In this document: positions 25,891 through 34,499 of the stretch, one piece after another
Layout of the letters: every line of letters begins with the position of its first letter
How positions within the stretch are numbered: the stretch's first letter is position 1
NCBI GenBank assembly: GCA_016184125.1
Contig: JACPDG010000061.1
Location: 1-64,000, forward strand
DNA from: Candidatus Rokuibacteriota bacterium
GTDB taxonomy: Bacteria; Methylomirabilota; Methylomirabilia; Rokubacteriales; CSP1-6
Direction: 5' to 3'
Length of the DNA stretch: 64,000 nt
Notes under the pieces: generated by a model
Databases searched by the model: none
Seen by the model: the letters and a program-made list of their open reading frames with translations, nothing else
What the model was told of the DNA's origin: nothing
Position numbers and translations under genes: made by a program

Positions 25891-27533
25891 CAGCTGAGAG
25901 GGATGGATTGGCCGGCTTTGACCCAGAGGTCCTCGTACACCCAGAGGCCGATCAGCGCGAGCACGGCGCCGAGCGCGGCCGCCGGGGGCGAGATCCACAC
26001 GAGCACGATCGGCAGCAGGGTGCCGAGCCCGCCGGCGAGGCCCCAGAAGCGCCGGCGCCACGGGCCGTGCGTGATGAGCCGCGCCGCGCGCGCGGTGTCG
26101 ACGTTCGCGTGCGAGCCGGACAGCTCGGCCAGGAGTGTCACACCATGGATCACCAGGCCCGACGCCATGACGAGCGCGAACACCAGCAGGTGCCACGGGG
26201 CGGCACCGGTGAGGAAGCCCGCCAGCACGAGCACGGCAGCGCCCGCGACGACGGCGCCGATCAGGAGCTGCGGCAGGAGCAGCGGGCTCTGCCAGAAATC
26301 ACGGCCCTCCGCCTGGCCGAACAAAAACGCGCTGTAACCCGCAGACGCCGCCGCGAGGACGAACGCCGGCACGGCGAGCGCGTGGAGCAGACCGGGCCGG
26401 TCGAGGAGCCCGCCGATGAGCCAGGCAGTCGCGACGGCGCCGTACGCCATCAGGATCCACGCGCCCCACACGAGCCACGACGTCCGGTTCGGCTTGAGCA
26501 GGATGTAGTGGAAGCGATCGGGCCGCTCGAGATCGAACACGAGAAGCCCGGTCGTGAGAGCCAGGAAGACCAGCGCGAGCAGCGGCGCGCCTACGGCGAG
26601 GAGGCGCTCGCCCGGGTCGGCGCCCGCGAGCACGGCGCCGGCCGCGAGCAGGAGCGCTCCCGCGGACACGGCCTTCGCCCAGAGGTACGCCGACACCTTC
26701 CACCCCCATGGCCGCGGCATGTGCGGCGCGTCGTACACCGCTCGGCTCAGCGTGCCCGCACCGTTCCCCTCCTCGGCCTGTGCGCGCACGACGAGATCGA
26801 CGAGGTCGAGCTCCGCCGCCGGCCGCTGGGCCCACAGGTACTCGCGGGCCGGCTGCTGGAGCTGCGGCGTCAGCGCCGACGTCTCCGCGCCGAGATAGTA
26901 GACCTTCGGCCGGGTCCCCTGCTCGGCCTTGCGCACCTGGACCTGCTCGGTCGTCACGAGTCGCGCGATGCGGCTCTGCGGGTCGTCGAGGTCTCCCGCG
27001 ATGATCGCCTGCTCGGGGCACACGATCACGCACGCCGGCTCGAGCCCGACCTCGATGCGATGCGCGCAGTAGTGGCACTTCGCCGCGGTGTTCGTGGCGG
27101 GATCGATGTAGAGCGCGTCGTAGGGACACCCCTGCATGCACGACTTGCAGCCGATGCAGCGGCTGCCGTCGAAGTCGACGATGCCGTCGGCACGGCGGTA
27201 GAGCGCGACCGTCGGGCAGATGGCGACGCACGGAGCGTCGTCGCAGTGGTTGCAGCGCAGCACCGAGAAGTACCGCCGCGTGGCCGGGAACGTGCCCTTC
27301 TCGACGTACTTCACCCACGTGCGGAACGCGCCGAGCGGGACGCCGTTCTCTTCCTTGCACGCGACCGTGCAGGCGTGGCAGCCGATGCACTTGCGCTGGT
27401 CGATCACGAACCCGTAGCGCACGTCCGCACGTCCCTCCTTCGGTGCCCACGCCACTGGGAGGTGCGGCGTGGGCGACAGCTCGAATGTCGACCAGGCCGC
27501 GCCCGGCTGCCGGCGCACCTGCGCACGATACAC
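25890..27533 (-). CDS. Fused 4Fe-4S ferredoxin and NrfD-like membrane subunit
   Basis: The 547-residue protein joins two subunits. Residues ~40-230 are a DmsB/PsrB-type ferredoxin with four cysteine groups ('CIGCHACTVACK', 'CNHCDDAPCVAICP', 'CIGCKSCMQGCPY', 'CHYCAHRIEVG'). Residues ~270-547 carry about eight transmembrane helices of the DmsC/NrfD type, which exchange electrons with quinone. The order is B-C fused, then A, as one operon. The GTG start at 27533 is tentative; 'RYGFVIDQRKCIGC' marks the conserved beginning. Confidence 0.85.
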   Translation of the reverse strand: MYRAQVRRQPGAAWSTFELSPTPHLPVAWAPKEGRADVRYGFVIDQRKCIGCHACTVACKEENGVPLGAFRTWVKYVEKGTFPATRRYFSVLRCNHCDDAPCVAICPTVALYRRADGIVDFDGSRCIGCKSCMQGCPYDALYIDPATNTAAKCHYCAHRIEVGLEPACVIVCPEQAIIAGDLDDPQSRIARLVTTEQVQVRKAEQGTRPKVYYLGAETSALTPQLQQPAREYLWAQRPAAELDLVDLVVRAQAEEGNGAGTLSRAVYDAPHMPRPWGWKVSAYLWAKAVSAGALLLAAGAVLAGADPGERLLAVGAPLLALVFLALTTGLLVFDLERPDRFHYILLKPNRTSWLVWGAWILMAYGAVATAWLIGGLLDRPGLLHALAVPAFVLAAASAGYSAFLFGQAEGRDFWQSPLLLPQLLIGAVVAGAAVLVLAGFLTGAAPWHLLVFALVMASGLVIHGVTLLAELSGSHANVDTARAARLITHGPWRRRFWGLAGGLGTLLPIVLVWISPPAAALGAVLALIGLWVYEDLWVKAGQSIPLS

Positions 27534-27729
27534 GAGATCACGGCCGTGGGGTATCGCCGCGCCCGGTGACCGGCTCGTATCTCAGGTCGTCGCGCGACTC
27601 CCCCGGAAGCGGGCGGGCGCGGGCACCGTGCGCCTGCTCCGGACCGGCGTGCGGAGTGACCTCGCGATCGAGCGCGCGGCCATCCTGCTCGGCGCGACAC
27701 CGGTCCCATCCGGCCCGACCGACACGCTG

Positions 27730-27867
27730 ATGCCGGCTGGGAGCGACACTTCAGTGCGCAACTTCCACCTGCCGCTTCCCGAGCCTCTGTACCGGCGACT
27801 GCGTGAGGCTGCCGCGCAGACCAATCAGCCGGCGACGACCGTCGCGCGCTATGCGATCGAGGCGTAG
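27730..27867 (+). pseudogene. RHH antitoxin with nonsense mutation
   Basis: The frame 'SVRNFHLPLPEPLYRRLREA' then 'NQPATTVARYAIEA' is a ribbon-helix-helix antitoxin. It stops at TAG where homologous sequence expects Trp ('IEA*LRQQRKA' continues in frame). The rest of the tail and any toxin are missing. The region 27534-27729 upstream holds no convincing gene. Confidence 0.55.
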
Positions 27868-27943
27868 CTGCGGCAGCAGCGAAAGGCCGGGGGTCGACCC
27901 GTCGTCACGCGAGGTCATCTCTCCAACCACGCGAGGTAGAAAG

Positions 27944-27965
27944 GTGCTCATGATATCATGAGCAC
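27944..27965. promoter_or_regulatory. Perfect 22-bp palindrome abutting start codon
   Basis: GTGCTCATGAT is followed by its exact complement and ends on the base before the ATG of the antitoxin. TATCAT inside it could be a -10 element only six bases from the ATG, which would give a leaderless transcript directly covered by the repressor. Confidence 0.6.
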
Positions 27966-28220
27966 ATGAAGCGCACGCTCGTACAGCTCGATGACGAGAC
28001 CTATCGGAAACTGCGGCAGCAAGCCTTCCAGCAGGAGCGTTCTGTGTCCTCCCTCGTGCGCGAGCTCGTCGCACAGGGCCTGGAAGGTGGTGCGGTGCGC
28101 CGGAGGCCGACGCGCGTCAGTCAGTTCTCGTCCGTGCGCGCGGGTCGGTCGAGGCAAGGCCGGGTGTCTCCTGTCTCGGAGAAGCACGACCAGGCGCTGG
28201 CGGCGGCGTTCGAGAAGTGA
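27966..28220 (+). CDS. vapB: Ribbon-helix-helix antitoxin, VapB-like
   Basis: The 84-residue protein starts 'MKRTLVQLDDETYRKLRQQA', a CopG-type ribbon-helix-helix, and ends with a charged tail ('EKHDQALAAAFEK') for toxin binding. The operator palindrome touches its start codon, so no Shine-Dalgarno is available. The last four bases overlap the toxin's GTG start. Confidence 0.8.
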   Translation: MKRTLVQLDDETYRKLRQQAFQQERSVSSLVRELVAQGLEGGAVRRRPTRVSQFSSVRAGRSRQGRVSPVSEKHDQALAAAFEK

Positions 28221-28612
28221 TCTTCCTGGACACGTCAGCGATCTACGCGTGGGCGGACGCCGCCGATCCCAACCATCACACGGCGGTTCGGCGTCTGCAG
28301 GGGGTTCTGGACAACGGGGAGGAGCTGCTGACCCACAATTACGTGCTCGTCGAGTCGATCGCTCTGCTCCAGACGCGTCTCGGACTCGCGGCCGCTACCA
28401 AGCTGGCACGGGACTCGACGGCGTTCGTCGTCGAATGGGTGGATGACGATCTGCACGCCTCCGGCATCCGTGAGCTGGAGCGCTCGAAAAGGCGCCACGT
28501 CAGTCTCGTGGACCACATCAGCTTCCTCGTGATGAGGCGCCGTCATGTGACAACGGCGTTTGCCTTCGACGCCGACTTCACCTCCGCCGGCTTCCGGCTC
28601 CTCGAGGGCTAA
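28217..28612 (+). CDS. vapC: VapC-type PIN-domain toxin
   Basis: The 131-residue PIN protein has Asp5 in 'MIFLDTSAIYAWAD', the Glu of 'LVESIALLQTRL', Asp in 'VSLVDHISFLVMRR' and Asp in 'AFAFDADF', the full acidic set. The start is GTG 28217, overlapping the antitoxin stop (GTGA). Confidence 0.85.
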   Translation: MIFLDTSAIYAWADAADPNHHTAVRRLQGVLDNGEELLTHNYVLVESIALLQTRLGLAAATKLARDSTAFVVEWVDDDLHASGIRELERSKRRHVSLVDHISFLVMRRRHVTTAFAFDADFTSAGFRLLEG

Positions 28613-28762
28613 CGTAAGAGGCGGGATCCCCGCCGCCATGCACCCGCAGCAGCTGGAAGCGCGGCGCGGGAATGAGCACCGCCAACTTTTCCACCAGCTC
28701 GAGCGGATCCAAGGTGGTCCAATCTCAAGGTGGTTTTGGACCCAAGGACCGGCGAGGGGCCA

Positions 28763-30355
28763 ATGGACGCCACACGCGCGGGAATCGGCCGGCGGATCAG
28801 TCTCGCCGTCAGGGTCGTGTTCGCCCTCGTGCTGCTCGTCGGAGGGATCTCCGTCCTCCTTGCCTGGACGATCTATGTCGGGGTGGAGGAGGGGCGACAG
28901 CGAAGCCTGGAGGTGCAGGCGATCGAGCGGATCCACAGCGTCATTCAGCATTTCATCGGCGACCTCCACCTCGTGTCCCAAGGGACCCCGGCCCGAGACC
29001 ACCAGCCGCCCCGGCTCGTCCTCGAGGATCTCCGGGCACGGATCGCGGCCTACGAGGCGGGCGAGCGCGCCCAGGGGAGCGCCGAAGCCGGCCAGGAGCT
29101 GGCGCAGCTCGCGACGCTCACGTCGTTGCTCGCCCGGCTCGAGACCGTCTCGCTGGCGGTCGTCGAAGCGGCCGCGCGAGGGCGGCCGCCGACTCCCCGT
29201 GAGGTCGCGTTGATCAGCGAGTCGGCGCACGAGATCTCGGCGGTCGTCGAGGAGCTCCACGCCGCGCACGAAAAGAAATTCCAGCGCGCGATCGATACCA
29301 CCCAGCGACAGATGCTCCTGATCTCTGCGCTCTATGTGGCGTTCATCCTCAGCGGTGGGCTCTTGCTGCTGTACGGCGACCGCTTTCTCTCCCGGAACCT
29401 CGTCACTCCCATCGCCCGCCTCGCCGAGGCCGCCGTTCACATCGCCGGCGGCGACCTCTCCCGGCGCGTCCCGGTCCGGTCCGGCGACGAAGTCGGGCAG
29501 CTCTCGCGGGCCTTCAACCTGATGGCCGAGCGCCTGGAAGCCGACGAGGCCGAGCGGCTCACCTTCGAGGCGGAACTGGAGCGGCAGGTCAAGGCGCGGA
29601 CGCGGGAGCTGGAAGAAACCGGCGCGAGGCTCCAGGCCACGCAGGCCCAGCTCATCAGATCCGAGCGGATCGCGGTGACGGGGCAGATCGCCGCCGGCGT
29701 GACTCATGAGATCCGCACGCCCCTCAACTCCCTCGCGATCAACGTCCAACTGCTCCGGCGCGAGCTGTCCGGGGACGCCGGGCCGCCGTCGTTCCGCGAG
29801 TTCCTCGACGCGGTGGCGACCCTGGAGTACGAAATCACGCGCATCAACCGGATCCTCGAGGAATTCGTCAACTTCGCCCGTTTGCCGGTGCCGAAGCTCG
29901 AGCCCGTCGAGATCGACGCCCTCCTCCAGGAGACCCTGGGGCTCTTGCGACCCCAGGCGGCTGCGGCTGGAGTTCGCATCGAGCCGATCACGCCCATGTC
30001 CGCGGCCTCGGTGAAGGGAGATGGGGATCAGCTTCGCCAGGTCTTCCTCAACCTGGCGCAAAACGCCTTTCAAGCGATGCCCAACGGCGGCGTTCTCGGC
30101 GTGGAGGTCGGCCGGGACAGCGAGCGGGTGAAGATCGCGATCGCGGATTCGGGGCCGGGCGTCCCCGAGGCTGAGCGGGAGCTGATCTTCCAGCCCTTCG
30201 TCAGCAGCAAGACGGACGGCCTCGGGCTCGGGCTGCCCATCGTCAGGCGAATCGTCGAGGCGCACGGAGGAAGCGTCTCCTGTGAGGTGCGGGTCGCAGG
30301 GGGGGCCGTGTTCACCGTCCGCCTCCCAGTCGCCCGACCAGGCGACGAGGGTTGA
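28763..30355 (+). CDS. Membrane sensor histidine kinase
   Basis: The 530-residue kinase has two transmembrane helices ('VVFALVLLVGGISVLLAWTI' and 'LISALYVAFILSGGLLLLYG') around a ~160-residue helical periplasmic domain. These are followed by a HAMP domain, a short coiled coil, HisKA with His315 in 'GVTHEIRTPLN', and a HATPase domain ('NLAQNAFQAMPNGG', 'DSGPGVPEAE', 'GLGLGLPIVRRIV'). It is NtrB/AtoS-like. The stop overlaps the regulator start region, so the pair is co-translated. The signal is unknown. GGTCCAA/TTGGACC (28716-28742) upstream is a possible operator. Confidence 0.9.
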   Translation: MDATRAGIGRRISLAVRVVFALVLLVGGISVLLAWTIYVGVEEGRQRSLEVQAIERIHSVIQHFIGDLHLVSQGTPARDHQPPRLVLEDLRARIAAYEAGERAQGSAEAGQELAQLATLTSLLARLETVSLAVVEAAARGRPPTPREVALISESAHEISAVVEELHAAHEKKFQRAIDTTQRQMLLISALYVAFILSGGLLLLYGDRFLSRNLVTPIARLAEAAVHIAGGDLSRRVPVRSGDEVGQLSRAFNLMAERLEADEAERLTFEAELERQVKARTRELEETGARLQATQAQLIRSERIAVTGQIAAGVTHEIRTPLNSLAINVQLLRRELSGDAGPPSFREFLDAVATLEYEITRINRILEEFVNFARLPVPKLEPVEIDALLQETLGLLRPQAAAAGVRIEPITPMSAASVKGDGDQLRQVFLNLAQNAFQAMPNGGVLGVEVGRDSERVKIAIADSGPGVPEAERELIFQPFVSSKTDGLGLGLPIVRRIVEAHGGSVSCEVRVAGGAVFTVRLPVARPGDEG

Positions 30356-30357
30356 GG

Positions 30358-31707
30358 GTGGGGTACGTCGTTCTCGTGGCCGAAGACGATGCTCGGACGC
30401 GGGAGGGCCTCAGCCGCGCTCTCACCCGGGCCGGATATCGGACGCTGGCGGCGGCGGACGGTGCGGAGGCCCTCACCATCCTGAGAAACGAATCCGTCGA
30501 CATCCTCCTGACCGATCTCAAGATGCCGGGGGCCGACGGCCTCGCCATCCTGGAACGGGTCCGCGCCGAGTTCCCGGAGATCATCGTGATCATCCTCACC
30601 GCCTTCGGAACCGTGGACGTGGCGGTCGAGGCCATGAAAAAAGGGGCCTACGATTTCCTGACCAAGCCGATCAACCTCGACAAGCTCGAGCTGCTGCTGC
30701 TGCACGCGCTGGAGGCCCGGCGCCTGGTCCACGAGAATCGTGAGCTGAGGCTTCGCCTGCGCGAGACCTCCGGCCTCAAGCAGCTCCTGGGACAGTCCGC
30801 GCCGATGCAGCGCCTCCGGGAGGCGATCCAGCAGGTCGCCGCCACCGACGCGGCGGTGCTGATTCTCGGAGAGACGGGGACCGGCAAGGAACTGGTGGCC
30901 CAGGCCATCCATTACGGCGGCCACCGGGCCGACCGCGCGTTCGTGAAGGTGAGCTGCGCCGCGCTCCCCGAGGGGCTCCTCGAGTCGGAACTCTTCGGCC
31001 ACGAGCGGGGGGCCTTCACGGGTGCCCGGGAGCGGAGAAAGGGACGGTTCGAGCTGGCTCACGGGGGCACGCTGTTCCTGGACGAGGTGGGCGACATGAG
31101 CCCGCCCACGCAGGCCAAGCTCCTTCGCGTGCTCCAGGAGCGGGAGTTCGAACGGGTCGGCGGGACCGAGACGCTCCGGATCGATGTCAGGCTCATCGCC
31201 GCCACGAATCGAGACCTGGAGGGCCTCGTCGGCGAGGGCGCGTTTCGCGAGGACCTCTACTACCGCCTCAACGTCGTGCCCGTCCCGGTGCCGTCCCTCA
31301 GGGAGCGGGCCGAGGACATCCCTGCCCTCATGGCTCACTTCCTTCGGGCCTTCGCCGAGCGCTGGGGAAAGCCCGTCCCCGAGGTGACGGGCGAGGCGCT
31401 CGCGCTGCTCTGCCGCTATTCCTGGCCCGGAAACGTCCGGGAGCTCCAGCACCTCGTCGAGTCGATGCTCGTCTTCTCGAAGGGGGGACCCGTCACCGCC
31501 GCGGATCTTCCCGCGGCCGTGCGCGGCGAGGATCGAGGCGCCGGTTCGGGCGATCGCGCGTCGAGTGCCACGCTCCGTGAGCTGGAGCGCCAAGCCATCG
31601 AGCGGACGCTCGTGGCGACCGGCGGGAACAAGCGGAAGACCTCCGAGATCCTGGGCATCGGCCTCAAAACGCTCTACCGAAAGATCCAGGAGTTCGGCCT
31701 CCGGTAG
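30358..31707 (+). CDS. NtrC-family sigma-54 response regulator
   Basis: The ~449-residue protein has a receiver domain (Asp in 'VDILLTDLKMPG', Lys in 'FLTKPINLDK'). The AAA+ domain has Walker A 'GETGTGKELV', the sigma-54-contacting 'GAFTGA', Walker B 'GGTLFLDEVGDM' and 'RLIAATNRDLE'. A Fis-type helix-turn-helix closes it ('LERQAIERTLVATGGNKRKT'). I prefer GTG 30358; TTG 30352 is possible. Its likely target is the -24/-12 promoter at 31855, just downstream. Confidence 0.92.
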   Translation: MGYVVLVAEDDARTREGLSRALTRAGYRTLAAADGAEALTILRNESVDILLTDLKMPGADGLAILERVRAEFPEIIVIILTAFGTVDVAVEAMKKGAYDFLTKPINLDKLELLLLHALEARRLVHENRELRLRLRETSGLKQLLGQSAPMQRLREAIQQVAATDAAVLILGETGTGKELVAQAIHYGGHRADRAFVKVSCAALPEGLLESELFGHERGAFTGARERRKGRFELAHGGTLFLDEVGDMSPPTQAKLLRVLQEREFERVGGTETLRIDVRLIAATNRDLEGLVGEGAFREDLYYRLNVVPVPVPSLRERAEDIPALMAHFLRAFAERWGKPVPEVTGEALALLCRYSWPGNVRELQHLVESMLVFSKGGPVTAADLPAAVRGEDRGAGSGDRASSATLRELERQAIERTLVATGGNKRKTSEILGIGLKTLYRKIQEFGLR

Positions 31708-31854
31708 ACCTGTCGTTTTGACCGGTCGGCGGCCGCCCCCGCGGTCATTCTGACCCCGTCCCAGGTCGGGCATCCCGTCGCGTCGCCTGGTCTGCTTCCG
31801 CCAACCCGCGGTGCCGATGAGGGATCCGGGCGGCCGCCCCATCTCCTCCAGAAG

Positions 31855-31869
31855 TGGCGCGGGAAGTGC
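31855..31869 (+). promoter_or_regulatory. Candidate sigma-54 promoter
   Basis: TGGCGCGGGAAGTGC matches the TGGCACG-N4-TTGC consensus with one mismatch in each half and exactly 10 bases between the GG and GC dinucleotides. It lies 17 bp before the ATG of the orphan receiver gene and 148 bp after the sigma-54 activator gene. The predicted leader is only ~5 nt, which is unusual. Confidence 0.5.
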
Positions 31870-31885
31870 CCACGGAAACGGCGCG

Positions 31886-32302
31886 ATGAGGCCACCTGAA
31901 TCGATCCTGGTGGTGTCGCCTGATGCAACCACCTTACAGGGCCTGACGCGGGCGCTGCTGCAGCGCGGATGGCCCGTGCTCTCCGCGCTCGGATGGGCCG
32001 AGGCGGAATCCCGGCTTCAGCGGATGCCGGTGTCCGTGGTGGTGACCGACACGGAGGAGTTGAGCCGCGAGACGTTGAGCAGGGTTCGCCAGCTCCGATC
32101 GGCGTTCCCGAACGTGGGAGTCATCGCGCTGGTCTCGTTCTCCACTCCGGAGGCTCGGGCGGCGGAAACCGAGGGACTCGTTCTGTCGGTCCTCGAGAAG
32201 CCCATCGCCCTCGCAGACCTGGAGGAGAGCGTGAGACTGGCGCTCCCGCGGACCGGCGTCGCCGTGAGAATGCACGACGGAAGAAGGGAGGACGAACGAT
32301 GA
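31886..32302 (+). CDS. Stand-alone receiver-domain protein, degenerate
   Basis: The 138-residue protein follows the receiver fold: 'ESILVVSPDATTLQGL', the phospho-acceptor candidate Asp55 in 'VSVVVTDTEE', and Lys in 'SVLEKPIALADLEE'. The usual acidic pair is replaced by Ser-Pro-Asp, which may weaken Mg binding. There is no output domain. It is co-translated with the cytochrome gene (ATGA overlap), so it may be a phosphate sink or protein-contact regulator for this pathway. Confidence 0.7.
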   Translation: MRPPESILVVSPDATTLQGLTRALLQRGWPVLSALGWAEAESRLQRMPVSVVVTDTEELSRETLSRVRQLRSAFPNVGVIALVSFSTPEARAAETEGLVLSVLEKPIALADLEESVRLALPRTGVAVRMHDGRREDER

Positions 32303-33048
32303 GGCGCACAGGGCTCGTGTTGACCAGCGTCTGGCTCCTGGGGGCCGGACTTACCCTCGCGAACGTTGCGTGGGCACAGGCGCCATCGCCCGCCAGCATC
32401 GCCACCGGCGGGAGGCTCTACGACAAGTGGTGGAAGGAGGTCGCCGGCATGAAGGCGCCCGCGGGCGACCATCCCGTGTGGGCGCTGCAGACCACCAACA
32501 AGCGGAAGGGCGAGACGACGTGGCGGTGCAAGGAGTGCCACGGCTGGGATTATCGGGGGAAGGACGGCATCTACGGTTCCGGCTCTCACAAGACCGGCTT
32601 CCCCGGCGTCCTGGCCGCGCAGGCCAACAGCGTGGATCAGCTCATGAAAGGCTTCGCCAATCCCAAACATGGGTTCGCTTCCGTCCTGAACGACGCCACA
32701 CTGACCCATCTCGCAAACTTCCTGAAGCATGGGCTCGTGGATCTGACCCCGGCCATCGACCGCAAGACGAAGAAGCCGGTGAAGGCTGACGAGGCCCGAG
32801 GCAAGCAGTTGTCCGTCATATGCGCCGCCTGCCACGGTGCCGACGGGAAAACGCGGAACTTTGGAAAGCCGGACGACCCCGAATACGTCGGGACGGTGGC
32901 CAGAGAGAATCCCTGGGAGTTCGTGCACAAGGTCCGCTTCGGCCAGCCGGGGTCGGACCCTCCCATGCCCGCCGGGGTGGAGATCGGGTGGAGCTTGCAG
33001 GATGTCCTGGATGTCCTGGCCTACTCTCAGACCCTGCCGGAGAAATGA
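32299..33048 (+). CDS. Periplasmic dihaem cytochrome c
   Basis: The 249-residue protein has a signal peptide ('GLVLTSVWLLGAGLTLANVA', cleavage near 'AWAQA') and two haem motifs, 'CKECHGWDYRG' and 'CAACHGADGKT'. A C-terminal 'PMPAGVEIGWSLQDVLDVL' probably gives an axial Met. Its 'LATGGRLYDKWW'-type start resembles cytochromes linked to alternative respiratory chains. Encoded behind the sigma-54 system and before an outer-membrane barrel, it may carry electrons under conditions sensed by the kinase. Confidence 0.82.
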   Translation: MRRTGLVLTSVWLLGAGLTLANVAWAQAPSPASIATGGRLYDKWWKEVAGMKAPAGDHPVWALQTTNKRKGETTWRCKECHGWDYRGKDGIYGSGSHKTGFPGVLAAQANSVDQLMKGFANPKHGFASVLNDATLTHLANFLKHGLVDLTPAIDRKTKKPVKADEARGKQLSVICAACHGADGKTRNFGKPDDPEYVGTVARENPWEFVHKVRFGQPGSDPPMPAGVEIGWSLQDVLDVLAYSQTLPEK

Positions 33049-33082
33049 GATCAGAACACGGCGAGGCGGAAAGGACGCCGCC

Positions 33083-33922
33083 ATGAGAACCGGAGCGACA
33101 CGAGTCGTCGTGATCGGCCTCGCCCTTCTGGTCTTGGGCATCCCTCTCCCCGCCCTCGCCGGCGAGGGGAGTGACAGGGCCGAGGAGGTGGCGCTGCCGC
33201 CCACTCTGGTCACCGAGGGGGCCACGCCCGCGACGGAGCTGGAGGCGACGTTCACCACGTCGAAATCCAGCACCGAGCGAGGGTACGGATTCGGCTTCAG
33301 CAGCATCCAGTACGCCCCTGTTCCCTCGTTCGGTCTCAAGCTGGTGGTCCCGTTCGCCGTCCGCGACCCGCGAGACACCGAGCCCACCGTGGGGGGGATC
33401 GGTGATATCAGCCTGATGGCGAAGTACGCCCCCGTCATCCTGCCCGCGCATCAGTTCGCCCTCTCGGGCGGCCTCACGCTGACCTTCCCGACGGGGAGCG
33501 AGCGGCGGGAGCTGGGGGGCGAGCTCGCCGTCGCGCCGTTCCTCGCGGCCGGCAAGGCATTCGGTCCCTTCAGCCTTCAGGCCGATGCCGCCTACAGCTG
33601 GCAGGTCAACGCGCCTCGAAGCGTCGAGCCGGAAGAGGAGGGCGAACCCCGGGTGAGGCCGGACAAGGCGCAGTCGGTGAACGCCAACCTGACGGCCACC
33701 TACTCGCCCGTGGAGCGGCTGGATCTGCTCCTCGAGATGAACAGTGTCATGGTGGTCAAAGGCGACGAAGAGCTGAAAGAGCGGGTACAGCTCTATCTGA
33801 CGCCGGGCGTCAGCGTGGCGCCGGCCGAGGGGTGGAATCTCCGTGCCGGGGTCCAGTTACCCGTGACGAGCGCCAAGGAGTTCGACTACAACGTCATCGT
33901 CATCCTGACGAAAGAATTCTAG
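33083..33922 (+). CDS. Outer-membrane beta-barrel protein
   Basis: The 279-residue protein has a signal peptide ('VVVIGLALLVLGIPLPALAG') and alternating amphipathic strands through to a C-terminal Phe ('FDYNVIVILTKEF'), which is the outer-membrane insertion signal. The layout resembles transporter-like barrels of the MetA phenol-degradation group. It follows the cytochrome gene by 34 bp with an AAAGGA Shine-Dalgarno. It may be a channel for the substrate or product of this sigma-54 operon. Confidence 0.7.
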   Translation: MRTGATRVVVIGLALLVLGIPLPALAGEGSDRAEEVALPPTLVTEGATPATELEATFTTSKSSTERGYGFGFSSIQYAPVPSFGLKLVVPFAVRDPRDTEPTVGGIGDISLMAKYAPVILPAHQFALSGGLTLTFPTGSERRELGGELAVAPFLAAGKAFGPFSLQADAAYSWQVNAPRSVEPEEEGEPRVRPDKAQSVNANLTATYSPVERLDLLLEMNSVMVVKGDEELKERVQLYLTPGVSVAPAEGWNLRAGVQLPVTSAKEFDYNVIVILTKEF

Positions 33923-34000
33923 GTAGCGCAACCGTCTCATTGACGTGCTGTCACCACTCGGCAACGCTGCCCCCGATCCAGACTCCCCGAGGGCACCGCG

Positions 34001-34096
34001 GTGATCATCGATTTCCATTGCCACATCGGCCGGTCCAAGCTCTTCTCCAAGGGCTCGGGAACGGCGAAGGATACGGTACGGTCGGGCGAGCGATGA
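34001..34096 (+). pseudogene. Amidohydrolase N-terminal fragment
   Basis: GTG 34001 opens 'IIDFHCHIGRSKLFSKGSG', the metal-binding HxH start of an amidohydrolase-2 family protein. It stops after 31 residues; the rest is gone. It abuts the Uma2-like fragment that follows. Confidence 0.5.
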
Positions 34097-34359
34097 CGGA
34101 CTCCGTGATCGGCGCCAGCGTGCCACGTGTCGATGCGGTCGAGAAGGCCTGCCGAGAGGGCCGCGTCGGGGAGATCTGGCTCATCGATGCCGAGCGGCGG
34201 CAGTTCGCCGCCCATGCGTGGACGGGCGAGAACTACGTCAGCCGCGTCCTCGCCACGGGTACCTGGCTGTCCCTGGCCCTCACCGGTCTCGAGATTCGCA
34301 TCGATTGCCTGTGGCAGGACCCCCTGCCCAGCGTCCGGGAGTGCATCAGGACGAGCTGA
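34093..34359 (+). pseudogene. Uma2-like (DUF820) C-terminal fragment
   Basis: The 88-residue frame 'GRVGEIWLIDAERRQFAAHA' then 'LATGTWLSLALTGLEIRIDCLW' region resembles the C-terminal half of Uma2-family putative nucleases. The N-terminal half is missing and replaced by the amidohydrolase fragment. The 140 bp after it up to the next gene show nothing recognisable. Confidence 0.45.
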
Positions 34360-34499
34360 CCCACTTGGCCCGGATCAGAAGGTCGCCGGCCTTTCCGCGG
34401 CATCGGCCGGCAACGAACCGGCGCGCAGGATCTTCCTTGGGGCTTCCGCGGTGGCCCGGTGCGGGGACGGGTCCCGGAGTTGACCGATCAGACCTCGCG

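Noticed and set aside
31729-31839. CGGCCGCCCC palindromic pairs as NtrC-type activator sites
   Set aside because: They are short, GC-only and too close to the candidate sigma-54 promoter; such motifs are frequent by chance here.
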